A stretch of 64,000 bases of DNA, taken from positions 1 through 64,000 of the forward strand of contig CAYFLT010000002.1 in NCBI GenBank assembly GCA_964344055.1, written 5' to 3'. The notes below the pieces were generated by a model that searched no databases, was not told where the DNA came from, and saw nothing but the letters and a program-made list of their open reading frames with translations. Numbering within the stretch: the first letter of the stretch is position 1; the number at the start of each line of letters is the position of its first letter. A program made the position numbers and the translations under genes. This DNA comes from OFTM10 sp964344055 (lineage in GTDB: Bacteria; Actinomycetota; Acidimicrobiia; Acidimicrobiales; Aldehydirespiratoraceae). Below, one piece after another: positions 42,769-51,960 of the stretch.

Positions 42769-43677
42769 ATGCTCGAAGGACTCGATGGGAAGGTGGCGAT
42801 CGTCACCGGCGCAGGCCGTGGTCTGGGCCGGGCCGAAGCGCTCGAACTCGCCGGCCAGGGCGTGCGAGTGGTGGTCAACGAGCTCGGCATCACCCGCGAC
42901 GGTGATCACGACGATGCCGCCGAACAGGTCGTCGAAGAGATCCGAGCGGCGGGCGGCGAGGCGGTCGCCCACCACGGCGACGTGGCCAGCTGGGACAACG
43001 CCGCAGCCATGGTCGAGCTCGCGATCAAGGAGTTCGGTGGCCTCGACATCGTCGTGAACAACGCCGGCTTTCTCCGCGACCGGATGCCCTTCGGGATGTC
43101 GGAGGAGGAGTTCGATTCGGTCGTGCGGGTCCACCTCAAGGGCCACTTCGTCACGATTCGGCATGCTCTCGAGTACTGGCGGGGCATCGCCAAGACTGAG
43201 GGCGAGGTGTACGGCCGGCTGATCAGCACGGCCTCGGAGGCCGGGATCGTCGGCTCGGCCGGACAGGTCAACTACGCGTCGGCCAAGGGCGGCATCATCC
43301 AGCTCACCCTGGGCGCCGGGCAAGCCCTCGGGAAATACGGCGTGACCGCGAACTCCATCGCCCCCCGGGCGCTCACCGCGATGACCGACGACATCGAGTT
43401 CATGCACAAGGAGGAGGACGGGTTCAAGAAGTTCGCCCCGGAGAACGTCTCACCGTTGGTGGCCTATCTCGCCTCACCCGCCGCCCAGTCCGTGAGCCAG
43501 CAGCTCTTCATCGTCTACGGGCGCCAGATCGACGTGCTGGCCGCACCGGTCGTGGCGAACCGGTTCAGCACCGACGGCTACTGGACGCCGGACAACGTAG
43601 CGGAGTCCCTCACCTCCTGGTTTGAGGAACACCCCGGCCAGAACTTCGCCTTCGACCCCCGGGCGGCAGTCCAGTGA
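42769..43677 (+). CDS. SDR, hydroxyacyl-CoA/17beta-hydroxysteroid dehydrogenase-like (Hsd4A-like)
   Basis: 302 residues. TGAGRGLG at 13-20, NNAG at 97-100 followed by FLRDRMPF, and Y169-xxx-K173. It resembles mycobacterial Hsd4A, a bifunctional 17beta-hydroxysteroid and hydroxyacyl-CoA dehydrogenase of steroid side-chain degradation, and is paralogous to the SDR at 4171. It opens the ChsH2-ChsH1-Ltp2-FadA5 operon and follows a KstR-like operator. The next gene starts within its stop (GTGA). Confidence 0.78.
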   Translation: MLEGLDGKVAIVTGAGRGLGRAEALELAGQGVRVVVNELGITRDGDHDDAAEQVVEEIRAAGGEAVAHHGDVASWDNAAAMVELAIKEFGGLDIVVNNAGFLRDRMPFGMSEEEFDSVVRVHLKGHFVTIRHALEYWRGIAKTEGEVYGRLISTASEAGIVGSAGQVNYASAKGGIIQLTLGAGQALGKYGVTANSIAPRALTAMTDDIEFMHKEEDGFKKFAPENVSPLVAYLASPAAQSVSQQLFIVYGRQIDVLAAPVVANRFSTDGYWTPDNVAESLTSWFEEHPGQNFAFDPRAAVQ

Positions 43678-44669
43678 CTGACGCCGCGGCGCTCTACGAC
43701 CGCCTCCAAGAGTTCGTCGGCACGCCCAACGCGCCGGAGTGGGCGGCTCGCGACGACATCAATCAGGCGATGATCCGACACTGGTGCGACGCCATGGGCG
43801 ACACCAACCCGGTGTACACGGACCCGGATCTCGCGGCCGAGTCGATCCACGGTGGCGTCGTGGCGCCGCCGACGATGCTGCAGGCGTGGACGATGCCCGG
43901 ACTCGGTCCCCGGCCGGAGCCCGGCGACGACATCCCCAACCCGGGACCATACGAGGTGATCGTCGACGCCGGCTATCCGTCAGTGGTGGCCACCAACTGT
44001 GAGCAGGAGTACCTGCGCTACGTCCGTCCCGGTGAACGCCTCACCATGTCGAGCATCGTCGAGACGATCTCCGAGGAGAAGACCACCGCGCTCGGCGTCG
44101 GCTTCTTCGTCACGACACTCCAGGAGTACAAGACACTCGACGGCGAGCTGATCGGCACGATGCGGTTCCGTGTGTTCCGCTTCAAGGCTCACCCCAAGCC
44201 CGACAAGAAGCCCGCTTCGGACATGGCATCTCGGCCCCGTCCCCGGCCGATGCGCAACCGCGACACCGCCCACTTCTGGGAGGGGCTCGCCGAGGGCCAC
44301 ATCCGTATTCAGAAGTGCTCGGACTGTGGTCATCTCCGCCACCCGCCCCGGCCGGCCTGTCCGGAGTGCCAGAGCCTCGAGTGGGACACCATCGACGCGG
44401 CCGGTGTCGGGGAGATCTACAGCTTCGTGGTCCACCACTATCCACCGGTGCCCGGATTCGAGCCACCGTTCGCGGTGGCGTTGGTGGAACTGGGTGAGGG
44501 CATCCGCATCGTCGGCAACGTGGTCGGGGTCGATCCCGGCGAGGTCGAGATCGGCATGGCGGTCGAGGTCGAGTTCCTGACCGTGGACGACGAGGTCACG
44601 CTCACGTTGTGGCGACCGACCGGGTCCACCACGGCCGGCAAGCCGTCGAATGGAGACAGCGATGCCTGA
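43674..44669 (+). CDS. chsH2: ChsH2-like enoyl-CoA hydratase subunit: MaoC-like plus DUF35 zinc-ribbon domain
   Basis: 331 residues. N-terminal hot-dog MaoC-like domain (YTDPDLAAESIHGGVVAPPTML) and C-terminal DUF35 OB-fold with zinc ribbon CSDC ... CPEC (QKCSDCGHLRHPPRPACPEC read in two parts). This architecture is that of ChsH2 of the Mycobacterium igr operon, which pairs with ChsH1 to hydrate the side chain and docks the aldolase Ltp2 through DUF35. The next two genes are exactly those partners. GTG start overlaps the SDR stop. Confidence 0.85.
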   Translation: MTDAAALYDRLQEFVGTPNAPEWAARDDINQAMIRHWCDAMGDTNPVYTDPDLAAESIHGGVVAPPTMLQAWTMPGLGPRPEPGDDIPNPGPYEVIVDAGYPSVVATNCEQEYLRYVRPGERLTMSSIVETISEEKTTALGVGFFVTTLQEYKTLDGELIGTMRFRVFRFKAHPKPDKKPASDMASRPRPRPMRNRDTAHFWEGLAEGHIRIQKCSDCGHLRHPPRPACPECQSLEWDTIDAAGVGEIYSFVVHHYPPVPGFEPPFAVALVELGEGIRIVGNVVGVDPGEVEIGMAVEVEFLTVDDEVTLTLWRPTGSTTAGKPSNGDSDA

Positions 44670-45117
44670 TTCCCCGCTCCCCGCCACTCTCGGGTACGAC
44701 TCCGTCGAGGTCGGCCAGGAACTGCCATCGCTGCCCATCCCGATCACGACCACCTTGATCGTGTCCGGCGCCATCGCTTCGCGCGACTACCAGGACGTCC
44801 ACCACGACACCGGGCTGGCCGCCGAGAAGGGCGCACCCGACATCTTCATGAACATCCTCACCACCAACGGACTGGTGGGCCGCTACATCACCGACTGGGC
44901 CGGTCCCGACTGTGTCCTGCGCAAGGTGGCCATCCGCCTCGGCGTGCCGAACTACCCCGGCGACGAGATGACGCTGAGCGGCGAGGTCGCGGCCAAGGAG
45001 ATCATCGACGGGTCGGGCCAGGTCGACGTGAAGATCGTCGGCGCCAACCAGCTCGGCAACCACGTCATGGGGACGGTCTCGATCACCCTGCCGCTGGCCG
45101 GGGCCGAGGGGAGCTGA
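44662..45117 (+). CDS. chsH1: ChsH1-like MaoC-domain hydratase subunit
   Basis: 151 residues from the ATG at 44662, 8 nt before the ChsH2 stop. A start at 44650 is possible but the GGAG motif at 44652 fits 44662. The hot-dog domain has SRDYQDVHHDTGLAAEKGAPD and VVRD-like strands followed by GDEMTLSGEVAA, consistent with ChsH1. In the known complex ChsH1-ChsH2 adds water to 3-oxo-4,17-pregnadiene-20-carboxyl-CoA. Next gene starts 3 nt after its stop. Confidence 0.82.
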   Translation: MPDSPLPATLGYDSVEVGQELPSLPIPITTTLIVSGAIASRDYQDVHHDTGLAAEKGAPDIFMNILTTNGLVGRYITDWAGPDCVLRKVAIRLGVPNYPGDEMTLSGEVAAKEIIDGSGQVDVKIVGANQLGNHVMGTVSITLPLAGAEGS

Positions 45118-45119
45118 GC

Positions 45120-46307
45120 ATGGGATCACTTTCCGGTCAGGCGGCCATCTGCGGGATCGGCGCCACCGAGTTCTCCAAGCTCTCCGGGCGGACGCCGCTC
45201 CGGCTCAGCATCGAGGCGACCCTGTCCGCCCTCGCCGATGCCGGACTCTCCCCGGCCGATGTCGACGGCATGGTCACCTACACGATGGACAACAACGACG
45301 AGATCGAGATCGCCCGGTCGATCGGGATCCCGGAACTGAAGTTCTTCAGCCGCATCCACCACGGTGGCGGGGCGGCGTGTGCCACCATCCACCAGGCTGC
45401 GATGGCGGTCGCCACCGGGGTGGCCGAGGTGGTCGTCGCCTACCGGGCGTTCAACGAGCGCTCCGGTCATCGCTTCGGCACGGGCTCGGGTGCCCAGCGG
45501 CAGAAGACCCAAGGGGAGCCGGGCGTCGCCGACGTGCGCTACGGCTACTACACGCCGTACGGGCTGGTGACGCCGGCCTCGTGGGTCGCGATGTTCGCCC
45601 GCCGCTACATGCACGAGTTCGGCGTGACGAGCGAGGACTTCGGCCGGGTGGCGGTGGCCGATCGCAAGCACGCGGCCACCAATCCAGCAGCGTTCTTCTA
45701 CGAGCAGCCCATCACCCTCGAGGACCATCAGTCCTCCCGCTGGATCGTGGAGCCACTGCATCTGCTCGACTGCTGTCAGGAGAGCGACGGCGCGGTTGCG
45801 ATCGTCGTCACCACCCCGGAGCGGGCCCGCGACCTGGCCCAGCCGGCCGTGATCGTGGAGGCGGCGGCCCAGGGGATCAGCCGTGACCAGGAGTCGATGA
45901 CCAGCTTCTACCGCGACGACATCACGGGTCTGCCGGAAATGGGCCTGGTGGGTGACCAGCTGTGGGCCCAGTCGGGGCTGACCACTGCCGACATCCAGAC
46001 CGCCGTGATCTACGACCATTTCACACCCTTCGTGCTGAGCCAGCTCGAGGAGCTCGGGTTCTGCGGCCGGGGCGAGGCGAAGGACTTCATCGCCGACGGC
46101 GCGATCGAGCTCGGTGGCCGGCTACCGATCAACACCCACGGCGGCCAACTCGGTGAGGCCTACATCCACGGGATGAACGGGATCGCCGAAGGGGTACGCC
46201 AGGTCCGCGGCACGTCGGTCAACCAGGTCGACGACGTCGAGCACGTACTCGTCACCGCCGGCACCGGCGTCCCCACCAGCGGTCTCATCGTCGGCGTCGA
46301 CCGGTGA
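45120..46307 (+). CDS. ltp2: Ltp2-like thiolase-fold aldolase
   Basis: 395 residues. GATEFSKLSGRTPLRLSIEA, IHHGGGAACATIHQAAMAVA, DHFTPFVLSQLEELGF and NTHGGQLGEAYIHGMNGI match lipid-transfer-protein thiolases, specifically Ltp2, which cleaves the C17-C20 bond of 17-hydroxy-pregnene carboxyl-CoA after hydration. The catalytic thiolase cysteine is replaced, as expected for aldolases of this group. ChsH2-ChsH1-Ltp2 in this order duplicates the mycobacterial igr arrangement. Confidence 0.85.
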   Translation: MGSLSGQAAICGIGATEFSKLSGRTPLRLSIEATLSALADAGLSPADVDGMVTYTMDNNDEIEIARSIGIPELKFFSRIHHGGGAACATIHQAAMAVATGVAEVVVAYRAFNERSGHRFGTGSGAQRQKTQGEPGVADVRYGYYTPYGLVTPASWVAMFARRYMHEFGVTSEDFGRVAVADRKHAATNPAAFFYEQPITLEDHQSSRWIVEPLHLLDCCQESDGAVAIVVTTPERARDLAQPAVIVEAAAQGISRDQESMTSFYRDDITGLPEMGLVGDQLWAQSGLTTADIQTAVIYDHFTPFVLSQLEELGFCGRGEAKDFIADGAIELGGRLPINTHGGQLGEAYIHGMNGIAEGVRQVRGTSVNQVDDVEHVLVTAGTGVPTSGLIVGVDR

Positions 46308-46340
46308 ACCGTCCCAGCTCGTGAACAACAGGAGATCGTG

Positions 46341-47510
46341 ATGCCCGAAGCAGTGATCGTCGAAGCCGTGCGCACCCCGATCGGGCGCCGCAACGGCTGG
46401 CTGTCCACCCTGCACCCCGCTCACCTCCTGGGCGCCGCTCAAATCGAGGTCATGCAGCGAGCCGGGGTCGAGCCCGGCGACGTCGAGCAGGTGATCGGCG
46501 GCTGCGTCACCCAGGCGTCCGAGCAGGGTTCGAACGTCACCCGTAACGCCTGGCTCCACTCGGGTCTGCCGTTCGAGACGGCGGCCACCACCGTCGACTG
46601 CCAGTGCGGTTCGGGTCAGCAGGCCAACCACATGATCGCCGGTCTGATCGGGGTCGGTGCCATCGACGTCGGCATCGGCTGCGGGGTCGAGGCCATGAGC
46701 CGCGTGCCGCTGGGCACGGCGGCGCGGGCCATCGAGGGGGTGAGCCCCCGACCGCCCGGAGCCGATCCGAAGCTGCACCCGACCCAGTTCGAAGCCGCCG
46801 AACGGATCGCCGGGCTCCGCGGGATCACCCGCGCCCAGGTCGAGGAGGTCGGTCTGGCCTCGCAGCAGAACGCCGCACAGGCCTGGGCCGAGGGCCGGTT
46901 CGACCGCGAGATCATGACCGTGAACGCACCATTGCCGAACGAGGATCCGGACGCCGAGCCCGAGTACCACGACGTCAGCAAGGACCAGGGCCTGCGCGAC
47001 ACGACCGCGGAGGGTCTGGCGTCGTTGAAGACCATCGTGCCGGACGGGGTTCACACCGCCGGCACGAGCTCCCAGATCTCCGACGGCGCAGCCGCGGTCA
47101 TGTGGATGTCACGCGAGCGGGCCGAGGCCGAAGGCCTGAAGCCACGGGCCCGGATCGTGGCCCAAACGCTGGTCGGGTCCGATCCCTACTACCTCCTCGA
47201 TGGTCCGGTCCCGGCCACCGAGAGCGTGCTGAAGAAGGCGGGGATGACACTTGACGACATCGACCTCGTCGAGATCAACGAGGCGTTCGCCTCGGTGGTC
47301 TGCTCGTGGGCGCAGGTGAATGATGCCGACATGAGCAAGGTCAACGTGAACGGAGGCGCCATCGCACTCGGCCACCCCGTGGGTTGCACCGGCAGTCGCT
47401 TGATCACGACCGCGCTCCACGAGCTCGAGCGCTCGGATCAGAGCACCGCGCTGATCACGATGTGTTGCGGCGGTGCACTCGGCACCGGCCTCGTCCTCGA
47501 ACGCCTCTGA
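46341..47510 (+). CDS. fadA5: Steroid 3-ketoacyl-CoA thiolase (FadA5-like)
   Basis: 389 residues from the ATG at 46341, preceded by AGGAG at 6-nt spacing; a GTG one codon earlier is less well placed. The sequence closely follows mycobacterial FadA5: RNGWLSTLHPAHLLGA, TTVDCQCGSGQQANHMIAGL (nucleophile C89), TAGTSSQISDGAAAV, EINEAFASVV, GHPVGCTGSRLITTALHELE and the second Cys in MCCGGALGTG. It shortens the steroid side chain by thiolysis. Last gene of the operon; convergent with the RDD gene 52 nt away. Confidence 0.87.
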   Translation: MPEAVIVEAVRTPIGRRNGWLSTLHPAHLLGAAQIEVMQRAGVEPGDVEQVIGGCVTQASEQGSNVTRNAWLHSGLPFETAATTVDCQCGSGQQANHMIAGLIGVGAIDVGIGCGVEAMSRVPLGTAARAIEGVSPRPPGADPKLHPTQFEAAERIAGLRGITRAQVEEVGLASQQNAAQAWAEGRFDREIMTVNAPLPNEDPDAEPEYHDVSKDQGLRDTTAEGLASLKTIVPDGVHTAGTSSQISDGAAAVMWMSRERAEAEGLKPRARIVAQTLVGSDPYYLLDGPVPATESVLKKAGMTLDDIDLVEINEAFASVVCSWAQVNDADMSKVNVNGGAIALGHPVGCTGSRLITTALHELERSDQSTALITMCCGGALGTGLVLERL

Positions 47511-47562
47511 TCACCCACCATCCGCCCGAGTGGGACAGTCTTTGCACCAGGTCAACAACTGT

Positions 47563-48180
47563 TCAGGTTGCGAGGGCGTCCTTTCTGACGACGCGGGTGC
47601 CGGCGAAACGGTCGTAGAGACTTCGCCGCTCGGCGTCCTGGACCACCCAGACGATGCAGAGCACCACGATCCCGAGCGACAGCAAACTGCCCACCACCGG
47701 GACGAAGCTGACGTAGCCCGGAAGGCTCCGGACGAAGGCCCGCCGGTATCCCGGTGGCATGGTCACACTGTCTTCGGTGGTGATACGGAGCCCGAGCATG
47801 AGCTTCCCCGGCGTGCCACCGAGTTGGGCGACCATGACGAGGAACGCGATCCCCAACACGATGCCCGGGGCGTACAACTCGACACCCGGTGTGTATTCCA
47901 GAGTCTCACCGGTGCGATCCGCCTCGTCGAGCGCGTCGGTCAGGTCCGACAGGATGAACGGCACGATCACCACGAGGAAGATCACCCCGTCGATCAACGA
48001 CGCGCCGATGCGAGGCCAGACCGTGCCGTAACGCTCCGGGTCGAACGGACCCGCGGCGCCAGGCCCCGTTCCCGGCGGGGGCGGGATCGGTTCTCCCACC
48101 CATTGGGTGCCGTCCCACTCGCGGACCGTGCCGGGAGGATCGCCTTCCGCGGGGTAATAGCCGGGCGGGATCTCGCTCAT
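47563..48180 (-). CDS. RDD-family membrane protein
   Basis: 205 residues. An N-terminal DUF2510-like PPGYYPAEGDPPGTVREWDG and proline-rich stretch precede the RDD domain: RIGASLIDGVIFLVVIVPFI (TM1), LYAPGIVLGIAFLVMVAQL (TM2), GGTPGKLMLGLRI and a third TM near LLSLGIVVLCIVWVV. RDD proteins are membrane proteins of mostly unknown role. Its place between the thiolase and FadE genes looks incidental; spacing to FadE29 is 27 nt and the two are on the same strand. Confidence 0.78.
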   Translation of the reverse strand: MSEIPPGYYPAEGDPPGTVREWDGTQWVGEPIPPPPGTGPGAAGPFDPERYGTVWPRIGASLIDGVIFLVVIVPFILSDLTDALDEADRTGETLEYTPGVELYAPGIVLGIAFLVMVAQLGGTPGKLMLGLRITTEDSVTMPPGYRRAFVRSLPGYVSFVPVVGSLLSLGIVVLCIVWVVQDAERRSLYDRFAGTRVVRKDALAT

Positions 48181-48207
48181 GATCGGTGGTACGCGGTGGT
48201 CATGCCC

Positions 48208-49386
48208 TCAGCGTGGCACGCGCGGTAGCCGAAGTCCGACCATCCCGATGATCTCCCGCTGGATCTCGTTGACGCCGCCACCGAACGTGTTGATCGACGC
48301 CTTGCGGTAGTCGTGTTCGAGGTTCGCCGCGATCACCGCGCCCGGTGAGTCGCGTTTGAGGATCCCGGCCGCGCCGATCACGTCCATCAGCAATCGCGTC
48401 GATTCGATGGCGAACTCCGAACCGAGCACCTTCAGCGCGGATGCCTCGGCCGGGTTCATCAGACCCTGCTCCTGACGGGAGGCGATCCGCCAGTTGAGCA
48501 ACTCGATTGCCTCGACCTTCGCCCGGACCCGGGCGAGGTTGAGGCGCACCCACTCGTGGTCGATCACCCGACGGCCATCCGCAGCCGTCGTGTCGCGGGC
48601 CCACTCCACGACCTCGTCGAGCTGCTTCCTGATCGGGCCCGACGGGCCGAGCATCACCCGTTCGAAGTTGAGCTGGGTGGTCAGCATCTTCCAGCCGCCA
48701 TTCTCCTCACCGACCAGCATCGACGTCGGCACGCGGATGTCGTCGTAGTAGGTGGCGTTGTTGATCCCGTCGTCGATCATGCCGAACTGACTCGACGAGA
48801 AACCCTCGCTCTTGGTGTCCACGATCAGGATCGAGATCCCCTTGTGCTTCGGGGCGTCCGGATCGGTGCGACAGGCGAGCCAGATGTAGTCGGCATCGTG
48901 ACCACCGGTCGTGTAGATCTTCTGGCCGTTGACGACGTAGACGTCGCCGTCCCGGGTGGCCCGGGTGGTGAGTGACGCCAGGTCGGTTCCGGCGCCCGGC
49001 TCGGAATACCCGATGGCGAAGTGGATCTCGCCGGCGAGGATGCCGGTCAGGAACTCTTCCTTCTGCTCCGGCGTGCCGTACTGGGCGAGTGTGGGTCCCA
49101 CCGTGTTGATGGTGACCATGGGGAGCGGGACATCGAAGCGACTCGCCGCATCGACGAAGATCAGCTGCTCGACGGGTCCCCACCCGCGGCCGCCGTACTC
49201 CTCGGGCCAGCCGACGCCGAGCCAGCCGTCCGCCCCGAGCTGGCGGATGGTTTCGCGGTACCCCTCGGTGGACCCATGGGACCAGCGGCTGCCGGTCTTG
49301 CGCCGCTCGGGCGTCATCAGTTGGCCGAAGTACTCCTCGATCTCGGCCTTCAGCGCCTTCTGCTCGTCGGTCAGGTCGATGAACAT
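48208..49386 (-). CDS. fadE29: Acyl-CoA dehydrogenase, FadE29/ChsE2-like
   Basis: 392 residues with a full three-domain ACAD fold: MFIDLTDEQKALKAEIEEYF, GVGWPEEYGGRGWGPVEQLI, GYSEPGAGTDLASL, NGQKIYTTGGHDADYIWLAC and the C-terminal NTFGGGVNEIQREIIGMVGL. These segments match M. tuberculosis FadE29 nearly throughout. FadE29 works as an alpha2beta2 heterotetramer with FadE28, whose homologue lies 12 nt upstream, introducing the double bond that ChsH1-H2 hydrates. Confidence 0.87.
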   Translation of the reverse strand: MFIDLTDEQKALKAEIEEYFGQLMTPERRKTGSRWSHGSTEGYRETIRQLGADGWLGVGWPEEYGGRGWGPVEQLIFVDAASRFDVPLPMVTINTVGPTLAQYGTPEQKEEFLTGILAGEIHFAIGYSEPGAGTDLASLTTRATRDGDVYVVNGQKIYTTGGHDADYIWLACRTDPDAPKHKGISILIVDTKSEGFSSSQFGMIDDGINNATYYDDIRVPTSMLVGEENGGWKMLTTQLNFERVMLGPSGPIRKQLDEVVEWARDTTAADGRRVIDHEWVRLNLARVRAKVEAIELLNWRIASRQEQGLMNPAEASALKVLGSEFAIESTRLLMDVIGAAGILKRDSPGAVIAANLEHDYRKASINTFGGGVNEIQREIIGMVGLRLPRVPR

Positions 49387-49398
49387 CGGTGGTCCTCC

Positions 49399-50523
49399 CT
49401 ACGCCGGCTCGCCGGCGAGACTCTCGCCGAGTCGGAGCAGGTGGCCGGTGGCGCCACCCAGGGTGTGTTCCAGTTGCTTCGACCGCTTGAAGTAGCGGTG
49501 GATGACATAGTCGGTGGTGGCGCCCATCCCGCCGTGCAGATGCTGGCAAGCACCGGAGACACGCTGGCCGCCGTCGGCCACCCAGAACTTCGCGATCGAC
49601 AGCTCGTCACGGGCCGGCCGGCCGTCGGCCAGCCGCCAGATCGCCGACCAGGCGGCGACCCGGGTGGCCTCGACATCGATGTAAGCATCGGCGATCCGGA
49701 GGGTGGCGCCCTGAAAGGTCGCCAGCGGCTTGCCGAACTGCTCGCGGGTGGAGATGTACTCGCCGGTGAGTCGCACGGTGTGGTCCAGAATGCCAACGGC
49801 CTCGGCGACGACCCCCGCCAGCGCGTGCTGCACGATCCATTCGATCAGGTCGGTTCCGTTCGACGGTTCGCCGAGCACATCGCCGGCGCCGACCGCCACC
49901 CCGTCGAGTACGAGCCGGGCTTCGGGTTCGTTCGTCGTGGTCACGCCGGCTTCGAGGGTCAACCCTTGGGCGTCGGGTGGCAGGAGGAAGACACCGACCG
50001 AATCGTCGCCGGTGCGTGCTGGGACGAGGATGGCTCCAGCGAGTGGGCCGTACGGTACGGCGATCTTCTCACCGCTGATCACCCACGAGTCACCGTCGGC
50101 GACCGCGGTCGTCTGGGGGGCCAGCGGATCGGCCAGACCGGGCTCCTCGAGGGCGGCGGTCACCAGGAACGAACCGTCGACCACGCCCGGAAGCAGCCGG
50201 GACCGCTGATCGTCGTTCCCGAACTCGGCGATCGGGAGTGCCGCCATGGCCAAGGTGGCGAGCATCGGGACCGGTGCGGCCGCTCGTCCGACCTCCTCGA
50301 GCATGGCGCACAGCTCGACCAATCCGTACCCGCTTCCGCCGACGGCCTCGGGCAGGCACAGGCCGAGCAGGTTCGTTTCGGCCAGCTGACCCCAGAGGTC
50401 GTGGTCGATGTAGTGCTCGGCATCGTCGAGTTCGATCAGGCGCTCCGGTGTGGCCCGGTCCGTGAGGATCTGTCGGGTGAGGTCGACGACCTCCTGTTGC
50501 ACCTCGTTCAGGCTGAAATCCAC
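49399..50523 (-). CDS. fadE28: Acyl-CoA dehydrogenase, FadE28/ChsE1-like
   Basis: 374 residues from the GTG at 50523 (VDFSLNEVQQEVVDLTRQI); the ORF extends to 50652 but those 43 residues are not family-like. It has a short, diverged N-domain (LGLCLPEAVGGSGYGLVELC), TAALEEPG, YISTREQFGKPLATFQGATL and HLHGGMGATTDYVIHRYFKR, the hallmarks of FadE28-type subunits. Partner of FadE29 in the ChsE1-ChsE2 heterotetramer. Upstream lie overlapping palindromes covering the likely transcription start. Confidence 0.85.
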   Translation of the reverse strand: MDFSLNEVQQEVVDLTRQILTDRATPERLIELDDAEHYIDHDLWGQLAETNLLGLCLPEAVGGSGYGLVELCAMLEEVGRAAAPVPMLATLAMAALPIAEFGNDDQRSRLLPGVVDGSFLVTAALEEPGLADPLAPQTTAVADGDSWVISGEKIAVPYGPLAGAILVPARTGDDSVGVFLLPPDAQGLTLEAGVTTTNEPEARLVLDGVAVGAGDVLGEPSNGTDLIEWIVQHALAGVVAEAVGILDHTVRLTGEYISTREQFGKPLATFQGATLRIADAYIDVEATRVAAWSAIWRLADGRPARDELSIAKFWVADGGQRVSGACQHLHGGMGATTDYVIHRYFKRSKQLEHTLGGATGHLLRLGESLAGEPA

Positions 50524-50577
50524 GGTCTTCCTCGGCGCTTCGTCGGCGGGCGTCCAGAACTGTGACGGTCCCCGGAC

Positions 50578-50606
50578 CTGACGGTCCGTCAGATCTGACG
50601 ACTCTA
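50578..50606. promoter_or_regulatory. Operator/promoter of the FadE28-FadE29 operon
   Basis: CTGACGG-T-CCGTCAG (50578-50592) overlaps CGTCAGATCTGACG (50587-50600, perfect). On the minus strand TAGAGT (50601-50606) abuts the palindrome, so a bound protein would cover the transcription start. Confidence 0.6.
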
Positions 50607-50663
50607 CCGGATTCGCTCCGCCGGCCGTACTCGGCGATCCGGCCGGAACCACGCTCCATGCAG

Positions 50664-50685
50664 ACTCAACGAACGTTCAATGAGT
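50664..50685. promoter_or_regulatory. Palindromic operator of the P450-TetR operon
   Basis: ACTCAACGAAC (50664-50674) and GTTCAATGAGT (50675-50685) match at 9 of 11 arm positions. It lies just upstream of the TATCCT box and covers the alternative ATG at 50680, so that ATG is less likely used. Confidence 0.6.
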
Positions 50686-50691
50686 TATCCT
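50686..50691 (+). promoter_or_regulatory. -10 box TATCCT, leaderless-type
   Basis: TATCCT, 6 nt, ATG at 50698. Decides the P450 start. Confidence 0.55.
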
Positions 50692-50697
50692 GCCGGC

Positions 50698-51960
50698 ATG
50701 CGTTCGATCGACTTCTGTGACTCCGCCACCTACGACGACCCGTGGGACACCTATCGATGGCTGCGGGAAGAGGCGCCGATGTATCGCGACGAGGCCAACG
50801 GCATCTGGGTCGTGTCCCGGTACGCCGACGTGGTGAACATCTCGCGTGAGACCGAGCGCTACTGCTCGAAGCAGGGCGTCCGGCCAAAGGGGGCGTCGGA
50901 CCTCTCCCTGCTGGCGATGGACGACCCGGAGCACACCCGCATCCGCCGACTGGTGAACAAGGGCTTCACCCCTCGCCAGGTCCGCGCCATCATGCCCCAC
51001 ATCCGCGAACTCTCGGTCGCCACCGTCGAAGAGATCGCAGCCCGGGGTGAGATCGACTTCGTGGCCGACTTCGCCATCCATGTCCCACTGATCGTCATCG
51101 CCGAGCTCCTCGGCCTCGATCCCGAGACCCGGCTCGACCTCTACCGTTGGTCGGATCAGATGATGGCGGGCGACGGACGCACCGAACCCGATGACCCGGT
51201 CCTGCATCAGGCGGCGGTCGCGTTCGGTGAATACGCCACGGTCCTCACCGAGCTGATCGCCGATCGCCGCGAGAACCCGACCGATGACCTCATCAGCGTC
51301 CTCACCCACGCCCACGACGACGGTGCGCTCGAGGAGCTCGCCGACACGTCCGGTGATGCGGGCGTCGACGTTCGTGGGGAGGACCAGCTCGAGGACCACG
51401 AACTTCTGCTCTTCCTCGTCACCTTGCTGGTGGCCGGCAACGAGACCACCCGGAACGCGATCAGCGGTGGGCTGCTGGCGCTCAGTCGTTTCCCGGAGGA
51501 GCGGTCGAGGCTGGTCGAACGGATCGACGACGAGGCCTTCGTCGACCTCGCGGTCGACGAGCTCATCCGCCACGTGTCGCCGGTGCTCGGATTCACCCGG
51601 ACGGTCACCGAGGACCACGTGTACCAGGGCGACGGCTTCAGCCAGCAGCTCGGAGTAGGCGACAAGCTCCTCCTGCTCTACCAGTCGGCCAACCGGGACG
51701 AGCGGGTCTTCGACGAGCCGGAGTCGCTCCGCCTCGATCGTGACCCGAACCCGCACGTGGCTTTCGGCATCGGCACCCACTTCTGCCTCGGCGCGAACCT
51801 CGCCCGGCTCGAGGTGAAGCTCGTGTTCGAGGAGCTGCTGAAGCGGCTGCCCGACATCCGCGTGCCGGACGGCCTGGAACCCACCAGGGCGGCCTCTTCG
51901 CTCGTCCTTGCCCTCGAGACACTCCCGGCGGTCTTCACGCCCCAGCCCGCCCCGGCATGA
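50698..51960 (+). CDS. Cytochrome P450 (CYP142/CYP125-like, steroid side-chain oxidation)
   Basis: 420 residues from the ATG at 50698. The I-helix LVTLLVAGNETTRNAISGG, ExxR region in ELIRHVSPVLGFTR and heme loop AFGIGTHFCLGANLARLE with the Cys at 363 are intact. It aligns by eye with CYP142 more than with CYP125, both C26/27-oxidising enzymes of cholesterol side-chain degradation. Location beside FadE28/29 supports this. A ferredoxin was not found nearby. The TetR gene overlaps its stop (ATGA). Confidence 0.8.
   Translation: MRSIDFCDSATYDDPWDTYRWLREEAPMYRDEANGIWVVSRYADVVNISRETERYCSKQGVRPKGASDLSLLAMDDPEHTRIRRLVNKGFTPRQVRAIMPHIRELSVATVEEIAARGEIDFVADFAIHVPLIVIAELLGLDPETRLDLYRWSDQMMAGDGRTEPDDPVLHQAAVAFGEYATVLTELIADRRENPTDDLISVLTHAHDDGALEELADTSGDAGVDVRGEDQLEDHELLLFLVTLLVAGNETTRNAISGGLLALSRFPEERSRLVERIDDEAFVDLAVDELIRHVSPVLGFTRTVTEDHVYQGDGFSQQLGVGDKLLLLYQSANRDERVFDEPESLRLDRDPNPHVAFGIGTHFCLGANLARLEVKLVFEELLKRLPDIRVPDGLEPTRAASSLVLALETLPAVFTPQPAPA

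Noticed and set aside
47510..47563. A fourth modular palindrome at the FadA5/RDD convergent gap
   Set aside because: CAGGTTG and CAGG words are present but the X-Y module order is not.
50680..50697. ATG at 50680 as P450 start
   Set aside because: It lies inside the palindromic operator and upstream of the -10 box; the ATG at 50698 follows TATCCT by 6 nt.
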